Source: Rhodocyclaceae bacterium
Lineage (GTDB): Bacteria > Pseudomonadota > Gammaproteobacteria > Burkholderiales > Rhodocyclaceae
DNA: 43,681 bases
NCBI GenBank assembly: GCA_016791145.1
Contig: JAEUNJ010000036.1
Span: forward strand, 1-43,681
Reading direction: 5' to 3'
Within the stretch, counting starts at the first letter, position 1, and every line of letters starts with the position of its first letter. The notes below the pieces were generated by a model, which was not told the origin of the DNA, ran no database searches, and saw nothing but the letters and a program-made list of their open reading frames with translations. Made by a program: the position numbers and the translations under genes. This document shows positions 12,772 through 22,198 of the stretch, one piece after another.

Positions 12772-13057
12772 AACCTCCCCCGTCCCGGGGGGGGCGCCAA
12801 GCCGGCCGACCTCGGCGGCGCACCGCCGGGCACTCCCATCGCCAGCCCGGTGGCCCTGGCCCCCATGGTCATTCGACGGCGACGCATCCCCGGGCACAGT
12901 CCGAATGCCGGACCCGCGTCGCGCGGCTGGTCTTCAGAAAGCACATTCGATATGCTGTTTATCCCCATTGATTCAAAAGAGAAAATTTTTCACGCAAAAA
13001 CCCTGAGCTGGGCCGCCTAAGTCCTTGTCCCGCCTCAAGAAAATCCCGTTTTCCAGC
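12772..13057 (+). other. Intergenic region between rnpB and the mraZ promoter
   Basis: About 286 bp without a convincing gene. A C-run/G-run hairpin (about 12775–12798, CTCCCCC/GGGGGGG around GTCCC) just after rnpB may end its transcription, although no T-run follows. The stretch 12940–13055 is clearly more AT-rich than the surroundings, including a GAAAATTTTTC palindrome at about 12981–12991, and lies upstream of the mraZ promoter. Confidence 0.5.
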
Positions 13058-13086
13058 TTGACCCCGGAGATTTTGGTGGCTATAGT
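13058..13086 (+). promoter_or_regulatory. Sigma70-type promoter of the mraZ–ftsZ cluster
   Basis: TTGACC (13058–13063) and TATAGT (13081–13086) are separated by exactly 17 bp, one base from consensus in the -35 and two in the -10. It lies 58 bp upstream of the mraZ start, and transcription should begin near 13093. This is the strongest promoter-like site I found in the cluster and the expected position of Pmra. Confidence 0.8.
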
Positions 13087-13120
13087 GGGAGGAAGTGGAG
13101 AAAAGTGGGGAATTCTGGGA
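13085..13120 (+). promoter_or_regulatory. MraZ operator: four GTGGG-type boxes at 10-bp spacing
   Basis: GTGGGA (13085), GTGGAG (13095), GTGGGG (13105) and CTGGGA (13115) recur with exact 10-bp periodicity across the -10 box and transcription start. MraZ is known to bind arrays of TGGGN direct repeats separated by 5 nt upstream of its own gene, so this is a probable autorepression site for the whole cluster. Confidence 0.8.
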
Positions 13121-13143
13121 TTCCCTGGCGCGGAGGAGGGGTC

Positions 13144-13590
13144 TTGTTTCACGGTTCGGCGGCGCTCAACCTGGATGCGAAGGGGCGGATGACCATTCCC
13201 GCCCGGCATCGCGACGCCCTGGCGGGGCCCGGGAACGGCCGCCTGATCATCACCTCCCATCCCCACCAGTGCCTGCTGCTCTTTCCCGAGGCGGCCTGGG
13301 AGGCCACCCGCAACGTGCTGCTCGCCGCCTCCGGCATCGAGCCCCGCGCGGCGAACATGCGCCGGATGATGCTCGGCATGGCCGACGAGGCGGAGATCGA
13401 CGCCGCCGGCCGGGTGCTGATCGGCCCCGTGTTGCGCGACTTCGCGAAGCTCGAGAAGGAGATCTACCTGGTCGGCCTGGGCGACCATTTCGAGATCTGG
13501 TCGGCGCAAGGTTGGATGGCCGAACTGCAGAAATTCGCCAGCAGCGGCTCCGAGCCGCCGCCGCAGGGCCTCGAGCACCTGCCGCTGTGA
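13144..13590 (+). CDS. mraZ: Transcriptional regulator MraZ
   Basis: MraZ is an AbrB-like (swapped-hairpin) DNA-binding ring protein that represses the division/cell-wall cluster. The product of 148 residues shows both repeats: [23 protein letters not shown] at the start, and [20 protein letters not shown] near 75. The family opening (MFRG..NLDxKGR) fixes the start at TTG 13144. It is preceded by a strong GGAGGAGGGG (13132–13141); the ATG at 13105 would add 13 unrelated residues, lie too far upstream and overlap the operator. A TTG start may keep its level low. The stop overlaps the rsmH start. Confidence 0.95.
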   Translation: MFHGSAALNLDAKGRMTIPARHRDALAGPGNGRLIITSHPHQCLLLFPEAAWEATRNVLLAASGIEPRAANMRRMMLGMADEAEIDAAGRVLIGPVLRDFAKLEKEIYLVGLGDHFEIWSAQGWMAELQKFASSGSEPPPQGLEHLPL

Positions 13591-14513
13591 ATGGGGCCCA
13601 TGCCAGCGTCCTCCTGGTCGAATCCGTCGAGGCCCTGGCGATCCGTCCGGACGGAACCTACGTGGATGCGACCTTCGGGCGCGGCGGCCACAGCCGAGCG
13701 ATCCTGGAGCGTCTGTCCGCCGCCGGCCGGCTGCTCGCCCTGGACCGGGATCCGGCGGCCGTCGCGGCCGCCGCGGCGATCGACGACCCGCGCTTTTCGA
13801 TCGAGCACGCCGCCTTCAGCGAACTGGAACCGGTGCTGGCGCGGCGCGGCATCGGCCGCGTCGACGGGGTGCTGCTGGACCTGGGGGTTTCGAGCCCGCA
13901 ACTGGACGATGCCGCCCGGGGGATGAGTTTTCGTTTCGATGCGCCGCTGGACATGCGCATGGACACGAGCAGGGGGGAGACGGCCGCCGACTGGCTGGAT
14001 CGCGCGACACAACGGGAAATAGAGGAGGTGATACGGGACTATGGGGAAGAACGGTTTGCTCATGCGATTGCAAAGGCGCTTGTTGCTGCTCGGGGCCAAC
14101 AGCGTGTTTCAACCACAGGCCAGCTTGCCGCGCTCGTGGCGCAAGCTGTCCGGACGCGCGAGCCGGGTCAGCACCCGGCGACGCGCAGCTTTCAGGCTCT
14201 ACGGATTCACGTCAATCGGGAGCTTGAGGAGCTGTCGCTGATCCTTCCCCAGTGCGTTCGCAGCCTGGCGGCCGGCGGCCGCCTGGCGGTGATCAGCTTC
14301 CATTCCCTCGAAGACCGGATCGTCAAGCATTTCATGCGTGATGCATCCCTGCCGCCGCGCCTGCCCCGGGGTCTCCCGGTGCGCGAGGTCGACCGCCCGG
14401 CGCCGCCGATGCGCCTGGTCGGCAAGGCGGTGCGGCCCGGGCCGGACGAGGTGGCGGCCAACCCCCGGGCGCGCAGCGCCGTGCTGCGGGTGGCCGAGCG
14501 CGCGCAGCGCTGA
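13587..14513 (+). CDS. rsmH: 16S rRNA (cytosine(1402)-N(4))-methyltransferase
   Basis: RsmH (MraW) methylates N4 of C1402 in 16S rRNA, the base of the nucleotide whose ribose is methylated by RsmI. The 308-residue protein has [15 protein letters not shown] (SAM motif I) near residue 25, [13 protein letters not shown] near 95, [12 protein letters not shown] near 155 and [17 protein letters not shown] near 235. It starts with GTG 13587 inside the mraZ stop (GTGA); an ATG at 13591 is in another frame. Second gene of the cluster, as in most bacteria. Confidence 0.95.
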   Translation: MNGAHASVLLVESVEALAIRPDGTYVDATFGRGGHSRAILERLSAAGRLLALDRDPAAVAAAAAIDDPRFSIEHAAFSELEPVLARRGIGRVDGVLLDLGVSSPQLDDAARGMSFRFDAPLDMRMDTSRGETAADWLDRATQREIEEVIRDYGEERFAHAIAKALVAARGQQRVSTTGQLAALVAQAVRTREPGQHPATRSFQALRIHVNRELEELSLILPQCVRSLAAGGRLAVISFHSLEDRIVKHFMRDASLPPRLPRGLPVREVDRPAPPMRLVGKAVRPGPDEVAANPRARSAVLRVAERAQR

Positions 14514-14525
14514 GGCGGGGCCGGG

Positions 14526-14825
14526 ATGCTGCGCACCAATCTCGTCCTCCTGCTGGTTGTCGTGGCCTGTGCCCTCGGCGCCGTGGCCTCCAACCACCGG
14601 GCGCGGAAACTCTTCATGGACCTGGAGCGGGAGCAGAACCGGGCCAAGGAACTCGAGGTGGAATGGGGCCAGCTGCAGCTCGAGCAGAGCACCTGGGCGG
14701 CCCATGCCCGGGTCGAGCGGATAGCCCGGGACAAGCTGGGCATGCGCACCCCCGTCCCCGGCCAGATCCTCGTGCTGGAAGCCGGCGGCAACCCGGCCGG
14801 GCCCGCACAAGGAGCCAGGCCATGA
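14526..14825 (+). CDS. ftsL: Cell division protein FtsL
   Basis: A 99-residue bitopic membrane protein: a single helix (LRTNLVLLLVVVACALGAVA, residues 2–21) with a very short cytoplasmic side, followed by a periplasmic coiled coil (RKLFMDLEREQNRAKELEVEW) and the typical RIARDKLGM segment. FtsL forms the FtsQLB subcomplex that activates FtsWI. The cytoplasmic tail is shorter than in E. coli (121 residues). Its stop overlaps the ftsI start (ATGA). Confidence 0.9.
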   Translation: MLRTNLVLLLVVVACALGAVASNHRARKLFMDLEREQNRAKELEVEWGQLQLEQSTWAAHARVERIARDKLGMRTPVPGQILVLEAGGNPAGPAQGARP

Positions 14826-16549
14826 AACTGAGCCACAGCCCCCTGCTGGCGCAGAACCTGCCGGCCGGCCGTTCCCGCTTCATGCTCTTCCTGCTGATGG
14901 CCGGCTTCGCGGCCCTCCTGGTGCGTTCCCTCTACCTGCAGGGCGTCAATACGGACTTCCTGCAGCAGAAGGGCGAGTCCCGCTATTCCCGCGTGCTGGA
15001 ACTGTCGGCGACGCGCGGTCGCGTGGTGGACCGCAACGGCGACGTGCTGGCCGTGTCCACGCCGGTCAAGTCGGTCTGGGCGCTGCCCGAGGACGCCCGC
15101 CTGACCCCGGCCCAGGCACGGGAGGCCGCCCGGGTCCTCGAGATGGACGTGCGGGAACTGAACCGCCGGCTGGGGTCCGAGAAGGACTTCGTCTTCGTGA
15201 AGCGGCAGGTGGCTCCGGAAGTGGCGGACCGGGTCGCCGCCCTGGGCCTGCCCGGCATCCACCTGCAGAAGGAATACCGCCGCTACTACCCGGCGGGGGA
15301 CGTCACGGCCCACGTGCTCGGCTTCACCGGCGTGGACGACAAGGGCCAGGAAGGCATCGAACTGGCCCTCGAGCCCATCCTTGCCGGCAAGCCGGGAAGC
15401 CGCCGCGTCATCCGCGACCGGCGCGGCCAGATCGTCGAGGACGTGGAATCCATCAAGGCGCCCCAGGACGGGCGGGACACGGTGCTGGCCATCGACGCCA
15501 AGGTCCAGTACCTGGCCTATGCGCAACTCCGGCAGGCGGTGTCCGACCACCGCGCCAAGGCCGGGGCGGTGGTGGTGCTGGATGCCAAGACCGGCGAGGT
15601 GCTGGCCCTGGTGAACCTGCCCACCTACAACCCGAACAACCGCGAGAAGCTCTCCGGCGCCCAGTTGCGCAACCGGGTGTTCACCGACACCTTCGAACCC
15701 GGCTCCACCTTCAAGCCCTTCACCGCCGCCCTGGCGCTGGAGAAGGGGAAGGTGCGCTTCGACACTCCGGTCCAGACGGCGCCCGGTCGTCTATCCATCG
15801 GGTCCGCGACCATCCACGACGCCCATCCCCACGGGGTCCTGACCGTCGCCCAGGTCATCCAGAAATCCTCCAACGTGGGGGCCGCGAAACTGGCGCTCTC
15901 CATGACGCCCGACGAGATGTGGCAGATGTTCGACAGCCTGGGCTTTGGCTCGCCGCTCCGGCTGGGTTTCCCCGGCGAGGTGGGGGGGCGCCTGCGCCCC
16001 GCCAAGTCCTGGCGGCCCATCGAGCAGGCCACCATGTCCTATGGCCACGGCATTTCCGTGACCCTGATGCAGCTCGCCCGGGGCTACATGGCCTTCGCCC
16101 GGGACGGCGACCTGCTGCCCCTCTCGCTGACCCGGCTCGACGCCCCGCCCCCGGCCGGCAAGCCGGTGTTCTCGGCCCAGACGGCCAGGGAAGTCCGCGC
16201 CATGCTGGAAATGGCGGTACAGCCCGGCGGCACGGCGCCGAAGGCGCAGATCCCCGGCTACCGGGTCGCCGGCAAGACCGGGACCGCCCACAAGCTCGAC
16301 GGCGGCAGCTACGCGGACAAGTACGTGGCTTCCTTCGTCGGCTTCGCGCCCGCCTCCGATCCGCGCCTCATCGTCGCCGTGATGATCGACGAACCCTCCG
16401 CCGGCAAGTATTACGGCGGCGAGGTGGCGGCCCCGGTCTTCGCCCAGGTCATGGGCGGCGCCCTGCGCAGCCTCGGCGTCGCCCCCGATGCGCCGCTCCG
16501 CCCCCTGCTGGTGGCCCGGAACGAGCCACCGGCCAAGGAAGAGATGTGA
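14822..16549 (+). CDS. ftsI: Peptidoglycan transpeptidase FtsI (PBP3)
   Basis: The septal class B penicillin-binding protein cross-links new septal peptidoglycan in complex with FtsW. The 575-residue protein has an N-terminal membrane helix (about 18–42), the pedestal domain with RGRVVDRNGDVLAVS, and a transpeptidase domain with the three active-site motifs: SxxK at S295–K298 (GSTFKPF), SxN at S349–N351, and KTG at K485 (VAGKTGTAHK). The start ATG 14822 lies in the ftsL stop codon. Confidence 0.96.
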   Translation: MKLSHSPLLAQNLPAGRSRFMLFLLMAGFAALLVRSLYLQGVNTDFLQQKGESRYSRVLELSATRGRVVDRNGDVLAVSTPVKSVWALPEDARLTPAQAREAARVLEMDVRELNRRLGSEKDFVFVKRQVAPEVADRVAALGLPGIHLQKEYRRYYPAGDVTAHVLGFTGVDDKGQEGIELALEPILAGKPGSRRVIRDRRGQIVEDVESIKAPQDGRDTVLAIDAKVQYLAYAQLRQAVSDHRAKAGAVVVLDAKTGEVLALVNLPTYNPNNREKLSGAQLRNRVFTDTFEPGSTFKPFTAALALEKGKVRFDTPVQTAPGRLSIGSATIHDAHPHGVLTVAQVIQKSSNVGAAKLALSMTPDEMWQMFDSLGFGSPLRLGFPGEVGGRLRPAKSWRPIEQATMSYGHGISVTLMQLARGYMAFARDGDLLPLSLTRLDAPPPAGKPVFSAQTAREVRAMLEMAVQPGGTAPKAQIPGYRVAGKTGTAHKLDGGSYADKYVASFVGFAPASDPRLIVAVMIDEPSAGKYYGGEVAAPVFAQVMGGALRSLGVAPDAPLRPLLVARNEPPAKEEM

Positions 16550-16557
16550 GGCCGGAG

Positions 16558-18039
16558 ATGATCGTGGCCGAACTCGAACGTCATGGTGTCCGCGTCGCCG
16601 GCCTGTGCGCCGACTCCCGCGCGGTGCGGCCGGGCGACGTCTTCGTCGCGGTCCGCGGGCACCGGGTGGACGGCCGCGATTTCATCGGTGCGGCAATCGC
16701 CCGCGGGGCGGCGGCCGTGGTGCACGAGGCCGGCCGCGTGCCTCCCCTTCCCGTGCCATCGGTGGCGGTGCCGGGCCTGGACCGGATGACCGGAGAACTC
16801 GCCCACCTGGTCCATGGCAGGCCCTCGGAGCGGCTGCGCCTCGTCGGCGTCACCGGCACCAACGGCAAGACGTCCGTCACGCACTGGATCGCCCAGGCCC
16901 TGGCCGGCACCGGCCGCCGCTGCGCCCTCGTGGGAACCCTCGGCCTCGGGTTTCCCGGTGCCCTGGCGGAGAGCGCCAACACGACGCCCGATGCCATTGT
17001 CCTGCACCGGGAGCTGGCCGGATTCCTGGCCCAGGGCGCTTCCGCCTGCGCCATGGAGGTCTCTTCCATCGGCATCGAGGAAGGGCGGGTGGGCGGCGCG
17101 GCCTTCGATACCGCCGTATTCACGAACCTCACGCGCGACCATCTCGAGTACCACGGCACCATGGAAGCCTACGGGGCGGCGAAGGCGAAGCTCTTCGACT
17201 GGCCGGGCCTCAGGGCCGCGGTGGTGAACCTGGACGACGCCTTCGGCGCCCACCTGGCGGCCCTCTGCGCCGGCCGGATGAGGGTCCTCGGCTACAGCCT
17301 GGACGAGGAGGCGGCGCGCGACCCCGGTTCCGCCCTCGGACGGCTGGCCGCAAGCGGCGTGGAACTGCTGCTGGCCGAAGGCCTGCGGGTCGGCCAGGCG
17401 GGACTCGAATTCCGGGTCGGCGGCGTGCCGGTCCGTTCCCCGCTGCTCGGGCGGTTCAACGCCTCCAATCTCATGGCCGTCCTCGGCGCGCTCCTCGCCG
17501 GCGGCCTGTCCATGGGCGACGCGGTGGCCGCGCTGGGCGGCCTGCGCGCGCCGGCCGGGCGCATGGAGGCGGCCGGCGGCGAGGGGGTGCCGCTGGTCGT
17601 GGTGGACTACGCCCATACGCCGGATGCCCTGGAGAAGGTGCTGGCCACGCTGCGGGAGACGGCCAGGGCCCGGGGCGGACGCCTCCATTGCGTCTTCGGT
17701 TGCGGCGGCGACCGGGATCCCGGCAAGCGTCCCCTGATGGGCGAGGTGGCCGAGGCCCTGGCCGACGGCGTGCTGGTGACCAGCGACAATCCCCGCTTCG
17801 AGAATCCCATCGCCATCATCGACGCCATCGTGGAGGGCATGGTCTCCCGCCCCGAGGTGGAACCCGACCGGGGCGCCGCCATCGTTCGCGCGGTGCGCGA
17901 GGCGGCGCCGGAGGACGTGGTGCTGGTGGCCGGCAAGGGACACGAGCCCTACCAGGAAATCGCCGGGGTCCGGCATCCCTTCTTGGACATGGATGTCGTC
18001 CGCGGCGCCCTGGGGCTTTTCGCGGGGAGCGCCCCGTGA
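16558..18039 (+). CDS. murE: UDP-MurNAc-L-Ala-D-Glu:meso-diaminopimelate ligase
   Basis: MurE adds the third residue of the peptidoglycan stem peptide in the cytoplasm. The 493-residue product has the ATP-binding GVTGTNGKTSVTHWIA near residue 98, AMEVSSIGIEEGR near 163, the central VVVDYAHTPDALEKVL and GCGGDRDPGKRPLMG. The motif DNPRFENP in the C-terminal domain carries the DNPR signature for meso-diaminopimelate. ATG 16558 begins 8 bp after ftsI; a GTG at 16546 inside the ftsI stop region is an in-frame alternative. Confidence 0.96.
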   Translation: MIVAELERHGVRVAGLCADSRAVRPGDVFVAVRGHRVDGRDFIGAAIARGAAAVVHEAGRVPPLPVPSVAVPGLDRMTGELAHLVHGRPSERLRLVGVTGTNGKTSVTHWIAQALAGTGRRCALVGTLGLGFPGALAESANTTPDAIVLHRELAGFLAQGASACAMEVSSIGIEEGRVGGAAFDTAVFTNLTRDHLEYHGTMEAYGAAKAKLFDWPGLRAAVVNLDDAFGAHLAALCAGRMRVLGYSLDEEAARDPGSALGRLAASGVELLLAEGLRVGQAGLEFRVGGVPVRSPLLGRFNASNLMAVLGALLAGGLSMGDAVAALGGLRAPAGRMEAAGGEGVPLVVVDYAHTPDALEKVLATLRETARARGGRLHCVFGCGGDRDPGKRPLMGEVAEALADGVLVTSDNPRFENPIAIIDAIVEGMVSRPEVEPDRGAAIVRAVREAAPEDVVLVAGKGHEPYQEIAGVRHPFLDMDVVRGALGLFAGSAP

Positions 18040-19460
18040 CCATGCTGACCCTCGCGGAAGCCGCCCGGGCGACCCTCGGTCGCGCCACGTTGCCCGGGAC
18101 CACGTTCGCCTCCGTGTTCAGCGACTCGCGGGTGGTGGACCGGGGAGGACTGTTCGTCGCCCTGCGCGGCGAGCGCTTCGACGGCCATGACTTCGTGCGC
18201 CAGGTGCTCGACGCCGGCGCCGCCGCGGCCCTGGTGGCGGCGGACTCGGCTGTTGCCCGGGAAGGCGCCGACCTGCCCCTGGTCATCGTGGAGGACACCC
18301 GCGAGGGGCTGCGCCACCTGGCCGCCGCCTGGCGCCGCCGGTTTGCCGTGCCGGTGATCGCCGTGACCGGCAGCAACGGCAAGACCACGGTGAAGGAGAT
18401 GGTTTCGGCGATACTCGCCGCCGCGTTCGGCACCGAGGGACGCCTGGCCACGGCGGGGAACCTCAACAACGACATCGGGCTGCCGCTCACCGTCCTGCGC
18501 CTGCGTGAAGGGCACCGGGCCGCGGCCATCGAACTGGGGATGAACCATCCCGGCGAGACCGCGGTCCTGGCCGCCGTGGCACAGCCCACCGTCGCCCTGA
18601 TCAACAATGCCCAGCGGGAACACCAGGAATTCATGAAGTCCGTCGCGGCCGTCGCCGAGGAGCACGGCGCCCTGATCGCCGCCCTGCCGTCCGACGGCAT
18701 CGCCGTGATCAACGCCGACGACGCGTTCGCCGGCTACTGGCGCGATCTCGCCGCCGGCCGTCCGACGCGCAGCTTCGGTCTCGAGGCACCCGCCGACGTG
18801 ACCTGTGGCTGGACTCCCGGCAAGCTCGGCAGCCGGCTGGAAATCCGCGCCGGGGGTGAAACGGCGCCGGTCGAACTCTCGATCCTCGGCGTGCACAACG
18901 TGCGCAACGCGCTGGCCGCGGCGGCAGCGGCCATGGCCGCCGGCCTCCCGCTGACGGCGGTGGTCCGCGGCCTCGCCGCCTTCCGTCCCGCCAAGGGCCG
19001 CCTGCAGCTCAAGGAAGGCGCGGGCGGGGCCACCGTGATCGACGACACCTACAACGCGAACCCGGATTCCGTCCGGGCCGCCATCGACGTCCTCGCCGCG
19101 CGCCCGGGCCGCCGCATCCTGGTGCTCGGGGACATGGGCGAGGTCGGCGAGCAGGCCGGCCAGTTCCACGACGAAGTGGGCGGCTACGCCAAGAGCATGG
19201 GCATCGAGCGGCTCCTCACCCTGGGCGAGGCCAGTCGCGCGGCGAGCGGCAACTTCGGCCCCGGCGCGCGGCATTTCGAACGGGCGGAGGACCTGATCGC
19301 CGTCCTCGCGCCGGACCTCGACGGCCGCACCACGACGCTCGTCAAGGGGTCCCGCTTCATGCGCATGGAGCGCGTGGTGGACGCGATCTGCCCGCCCCCG
19401 CCGAAGAACGGCACCGAGGCGGTCCCCGCAGGGGCCGCGGAGAAGAAGCATGCTGCTTGA
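18036..19460 (+). CDS. murF: UDP-MurNAc-tripeptide:D-alanyl-D-alanine ligase
   Basis: MurF adds the D-Ala-D-Ala dipeptide, finishing the cytoplasmic stem peptide. Motifs are [23 protein letters not shown] in the N-terminal UDP-binding domain, [14 protein letters not shown] (P-loop) near residue 110, ELGMNHPGE near 168, [11 protein letters not shown] near 190, and [10 protein letters not shown] plus [10 protein letters not shown] in the C-terminal half. Start GTG 18036 (474 residues) overlaps the murE stop as GTGA and has GGGGAG 6 bp upstream; ATG 18042 would give 472 residues. It overlaps mraY by 11 bp. Confidence 0.96.
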   Translation: MTMLTLAEAARATLGRATLPGTTFASVFSDSRVVDRGGLFVALRGERFDGHDFVRQVLDAGAAAALVAADSAVAREGADLPLVIVEDTREGLRHLAAAWRRRFAVPVIAVTGSNGKTTVKEMVSAILAAAFGTEGRLATAGNLNNDIGLPLTVLRLREGHRAAAIELGMNHPGETAVLAAVAQPTVALINNAQREHQEFMKSVAAVAEEHGALIAALPSDGIAVINADDAFAGYWRDLAAGRPTRSFGLEAPADVTCGWTPGKLGSRLEIRAGGETAPVELSILGVHNVRNALAAAAAAMAAGLPLTAVVRGLAAFRPAKGRLQLKEGAGGATVIDDTYNANPDSVRAAIDVLAARPGRRILVLGDMGEVGEQAGQFHDEVGGYAKSMGIERLLTLGEASRAASGNFGPGARHFERAEDLIAVLAPDLDGRTTTLVKGSRFMRMERVVDAICPPPPKNGTEAVPAGAAEKKHAA

Positions 19461-20619
19461 ACTGGCCCAGTGGCTGGCGAAGGACATCCGGGCCTTCAAC
19501 GTCTTTTCCTACATCACGCTGCGCGCCGTGCTGGCCACGATGACCGCGCTGACCATCTCCTTCGTGCTCGGCCCGGCGGTTATCCGGTGGCTGGCGGCCC
19601 GGAAGATCGGCCAGCCGGTGCGCGGCGACGGTCCGCAGACGCACCTGATCAAGGCCGGCACGCCGACCATGGGCGGGGCCCTGATCCTCATCTCCCTGGG
19701 CATCTCGACGCTGCTCTGGGCGGATCTGGAAAACCGCTTCGTCTGGATCGTCCTGGTGGTGACCCTGGGCTACGGTGCCGTGGGCTGGGTAGACGACTGG
19801 CGCAAGGTGGTCTACCGGAACCCGGACGGCCTCTCCGCCCGGGCGAAGTTCTTCTGGCTTTCGGCGATCGGGCTGGTCGCCGCCACCTACATCGCCTTCT
19901 CGATATCGGCCCCGAACAACGAAAAGGTGGTCCGTCTCTTCCTGGAGTGGGTGGCAAGCGGCTTCACGCTCGAGCTGCCGGCGAAGACCGACCTGATCGT
20001 TCCCTTCTTCAAGAGCGTCTCCTATCCTCTTGGCATCTTCGGTTTCATCATCCTGACCTATTTCGTCATCGTCGGCACCAGCAACGCGGTCAATTTCACC
20101 GACGGCCTGGACGGGCTGGCCATCATGCCGACGGTCATGGTGGGGGCGGCCCTCGGCATCTTCGCCTACGTGGCCGGCAACGCCGTGTACTCCAAGTACC
20201 TGCTGCTGCCCCACATCCCCGGCGCCGGCGAGCTGACGGTGTTCTGCGGGGCCCTCGCGGGGGCCGGCCTCGGCTTCCTCTGGTTCAACGCCTATCCCGC
20301 CGAGGTCTTCATGGGCGACGTGGGGGCCCTGGCCCTGGGCGGCGCCCTCGGCACGGTGGCCGTCATCGTGCGCCAGGAGATCGTCCTCTTCATCATGGGC
20401 GGCGTCTTCGTGGCCGAGACCGTGTCGATCATGATCCAGGTGACCTACTTCAAATACACGAAACGGCGCTACGGGGAGGGGCGGCGCATCTTCCTGATGG
20501 CGCCGCTGCACCACCACTTCGAGAAGAGCGGCTGGAAGGAGACCCAGGTCGTGGTGCGCTTCTGGATCATCACCATCCTGCTCGTGCTGTTCGGGCTGTC
20601 CACGCTGAAGATCCGCTGA
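19450..20619 (+). CDS. mraY: Phospho-MurNAc-pentapeptide transferase
   Basis: MraY moves phospho-MurNAc-pentapeptide to undecaprenyl phosphate, producing lipid I at the inner membrane. The 389-residue polytopic protein has about ten membrane helices. Conserved motifs are [11 protein letters not shown] near 75, [10 protein letters not shown] (catalytic Asp pair) near 115, [11 protein letters not shown] near 215, [11 protein letters not shown] near 287, and [12 protein letters not shown] near 350. These fit the E. coli enzyme (360 residues) with a slightly longer insert around 150–175. It is followed by the largest gap within the cluster (187 bp). Confidence 0.97.
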   Translation: MLLELAQWLAKDIRAFNVFSYITLRAVLATMTALTISFVLGPAVIRWLAARKIGQPVRGDGPQTHLIKAGTPTMGGALILISLGISTLLWADLENRFVWIVLVVTLGYGAVGWVDDWRKVVYRNPDGLSARAKFFWLSAIGLVAATYIAFSISAPNNEKVVRLFLEWVASGFTLELPAKTDLIVPFFKSVSYPLGIFGFIILTYFVIVGTSNAVNFTDGLDGLAIMPTVMVGAALGIFAYVAGNAVYSKYLLLPHIPGAGELTVFCGALAGAGLGFLWFNAYPAEVFMGDVGALALGGALGTVAVIVRQEIVLFIMGGVFVAETVSIMIQVTYFKYTKRRYGEGRRIFLMAPLHHHFEKSGWKETQVVVRFWIITILLVLFGLSTLKIR

Positions 20620-20700
20620 CGAAGCCCATGAGCGACCCGCACGGCCGCCCGAAGGGGCGCGGACAGGAACCCGGAGCCGCGCAGCGGCGAACTGTCGTCA

Positions 20701-20733
20701 CCCCCTCCCTTGGGGAGGGGGCCGGGGGGAGGG
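20701..20733 (+). repeat. 33-bp G/C-rich repeat, copy 1
   Basis: Begins CCCCCTCCCTTGGGGAGGGG; internal CCCCTCCC/GGGAGGGG pairing can form a stem, followed by a GGGGGGAGGG tail. It matches copy 2 at 28 of 33 positions by eye. Confidence 0.75.
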
Positions 20734-20749
20734 CCCGCCAATTTCCCGA

Positions 20750-20771
20750 GGGGGAGCGCTTGCGCTCCCCC
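20750..20771 (+). repeat. Near-perfect palindrome between the two repeats
   Basis: GGGGGAGCGC (20750–20759) and GCGCTCCCCC (20762–20771) are exact reverse complements separated by TT, able to form a 10-bp stem. Confidence 0.7.
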
Positions 20772-20799
20772 TCCCCGTGGGAGGGGGTTGGGGGGAGGG
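20767..20799 (+). repeat. 33-bp G/C-rich repeat, copy 2
   Basis: Begins CCCCCTCCCCGTGGGAGGGG and ends GGGGGGAGGG, like copy 1; it ends 7 bp before the murD start codon and so covers the place where a ribosome-binding site would be (GGGGGGAGGG at 20790–20799). Confidence 0.75.
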
Positions 20800-20806
20800 C
20801 AGCCCC

Positions 20807-22198
20807 ATGAATCTTTCCGGCAAGCACGTCCTCGTCCTCGGCCTCGGCGAATCCGGGCTGGCCATGGCCCGCTGGTGTGCCCGCCAGGGCGCCCGGGTAC
20901 GGGTGGCGGATACCCGCGCCGCGCCGCCCTTCCTGCCCGCCCTGCGGGAAAGGCTTCCGGAGGCCGAGTTCGTCGCTGGCGAGTTCGGCAAGGGCCTGCT
21001 GGAGGGCATGGACGTCTTCGCCCTGTCGCCGGGCCTCTCCGGCGGGCTGCCCGTGGTCCTGCAGGCCCGTGCCCTCGCCATTCCCGTCCTCGGCGAGATC
21101 GAATTCTTCGCCCGCGGGCTCCGCGGCCTGGGCCTGCGGGGCGCCAGCCGGGTGATCGCCATCACCGGAACCAACGGGAAGACGACGACGACGGCCCTGG
21201 CCGGCCACCTGTGCCGGGCCGCCGGCCGGGCCACCGGCGTCGCGGGCAACATCTCCCCGGCCGCCCTGGATGCGCTGATGGACGCCCAGGATGAGGGCCG
21301 GATCCCGGATACCTGGGTCCTGGAGCTATCGAGCTTCCAATTGGAGACCCTGGAATCCCTGGACGCGGAGGCGGCCACGGTGCTCAACGTCAGCGACGAC
21401 CACCTGGACCGCTACCGGGACCTGGAGGACTACGCCGCGGCGAAGGCCCGCATCTTCGCGGGCGGCGGGGTGCAGGTCCTGAATCGCCAGGATGCGCGGG
21501 TGCGCAAGATGGCCGTCGCCGGCCGCGCCCTGATCACCTTCGGACTCGATGCGCCGGGGCACGCGCAGGATTTCGGCCTGCGGACGAACGCCCGCGGCGG
21601 CCGGGAGGAGCCCTGGCTGGTCCAGGGCGATCGCTTCCTGCTCCCGGTGTCGGACCTGCCCATCGCCGGTCTGCACAACGCCGCCAACGCCATGGCGGCC
21701 CTGGCCCTGTGCGCCGGCATCGGCCTCGATCCCGTCTCCCTGCTGCCCGCCCTGCGCAGCTTCCGCGGACTCCCGCACCGGGTCGAACGCGTGGCCCGCA
21801 TCGCAGGCGTGGATTGGTACGACGATTCCAAGGGCACCAACGTGGGCGCCACGATCGCGGCGCTGGAAGGCCTGGGCCGCAAGGTGGTGGTCATCCTCGG
21901 GGGCGACGGCAAGGGGCAGGACTTCTCCCCCCTGAAGGCCGCCGTGGCCGGCCACGGGCGGGCGGCGGTGCTGATCGGCCGGGACGGTCCCCTGATCGGC
22001 CGCGCCATCGACGGCTGCGGCGTGCCGGTGGAAACGGCGCCGGACCTGCCGGCGGCCGTCGCCCGGGCGGCCGCGCTGGCGCAGGAAGGGGATGCCGTCC
22101 TGCTCTCGCCGGCCTGCGCCAGTTTCGACATGTTCCGCAACTACGAGCACCGGGCCCGGGTCTTCGTCGAGGCCGTGCGGGCCAGGGCGGGCGGCTGA
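20807..22198 (+). CDS. murD: UDP-MurNAc-L-alanine:D-glutamate ligase
   Basis: MurD adds D-Glu to UDP-MurNAc-L-Ala. The 463-residue protein shows a Rossmann-like opening ([18 protein letters not shown]), [17 protein letters not shown] (P-loop) near 120, [15 protein letters not shown] near 172, [11 protein letters not shown] near 192, and [14 protein letters not shown] plus [10 protein letters not shown] in the C-terminal half. ATG 20807 is used because the in-frame upstream GTG 20777 lies within the repeat. The stop overlaps the ftsW start (TGATG). Confidence 0.96.
   Translation: MNLSGKHVLVLGLGESGLAMARWCARQGARVRVADTRAAPPFLPALRERLPEAEFVAGEFGKGLLEGMDVFALSPGLSGGLPVVLQARALAIPVLGEIEFFARGLRGLGLRGASRVIAITGTNGKTTTTALAGHLCRAAGRATGVAGNISPAALDALMDAQDEGRIPDTWVLELSSFQLETLESLDAEAATVLNVSDDHLDRYRDLEDYAAAKARIFAGGGVQVLNRQDARVRKMAVAGRALITFGLDAPGHAQDFGLRTNARGGREEPWLVQGDRFLLPVSDLPIAGLHNAANAMAALALCAGIGLDPVSLLPALRSFRGLPHRVERVARIAGVDWYDDSKGTNVGATIAALEGLGRKVVVILGGDGKGQDFSPLKAAVAGHGRAAVLIGRDGPLIGRAIDGCGVPVETAPDLPAAVARAAALAQEGDAVLLSPACASFDMFRNYEHRARVFVEAVRARAGG

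Larger units (their letters stand above)
20628..20810 (+). other. Repeat-filled mraY–murD gap with a bridging 60-codon open frame
   Basis: The gap is spanned by an open frame that begins with ATG 20628, 8 bp after the mraY stop, and ends in a TGA overlapping the murD ATG (ATGA, 20807–20810). Its product (starting MSDPHGRPKGRGQEPG) is low-complexity and mostly encoded by the repeats, so it is unlikely to be a conserved protein. It could pass ribosomes from mraY to murD. Confidence 0.3.

Noticed and set aside
12283..12897. Open frames on both strands within rnpB
   Set aside because: The region folds as RNase P RNA with all conserved blocks; the frames are incidental.
13105..13143. ATG 13105 as mraZ start
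   Set aside because: Would place the start within the operator boxes and add 13 residues absent from the MraZ family; TTG 13144 has the strong ribosome-binding site.
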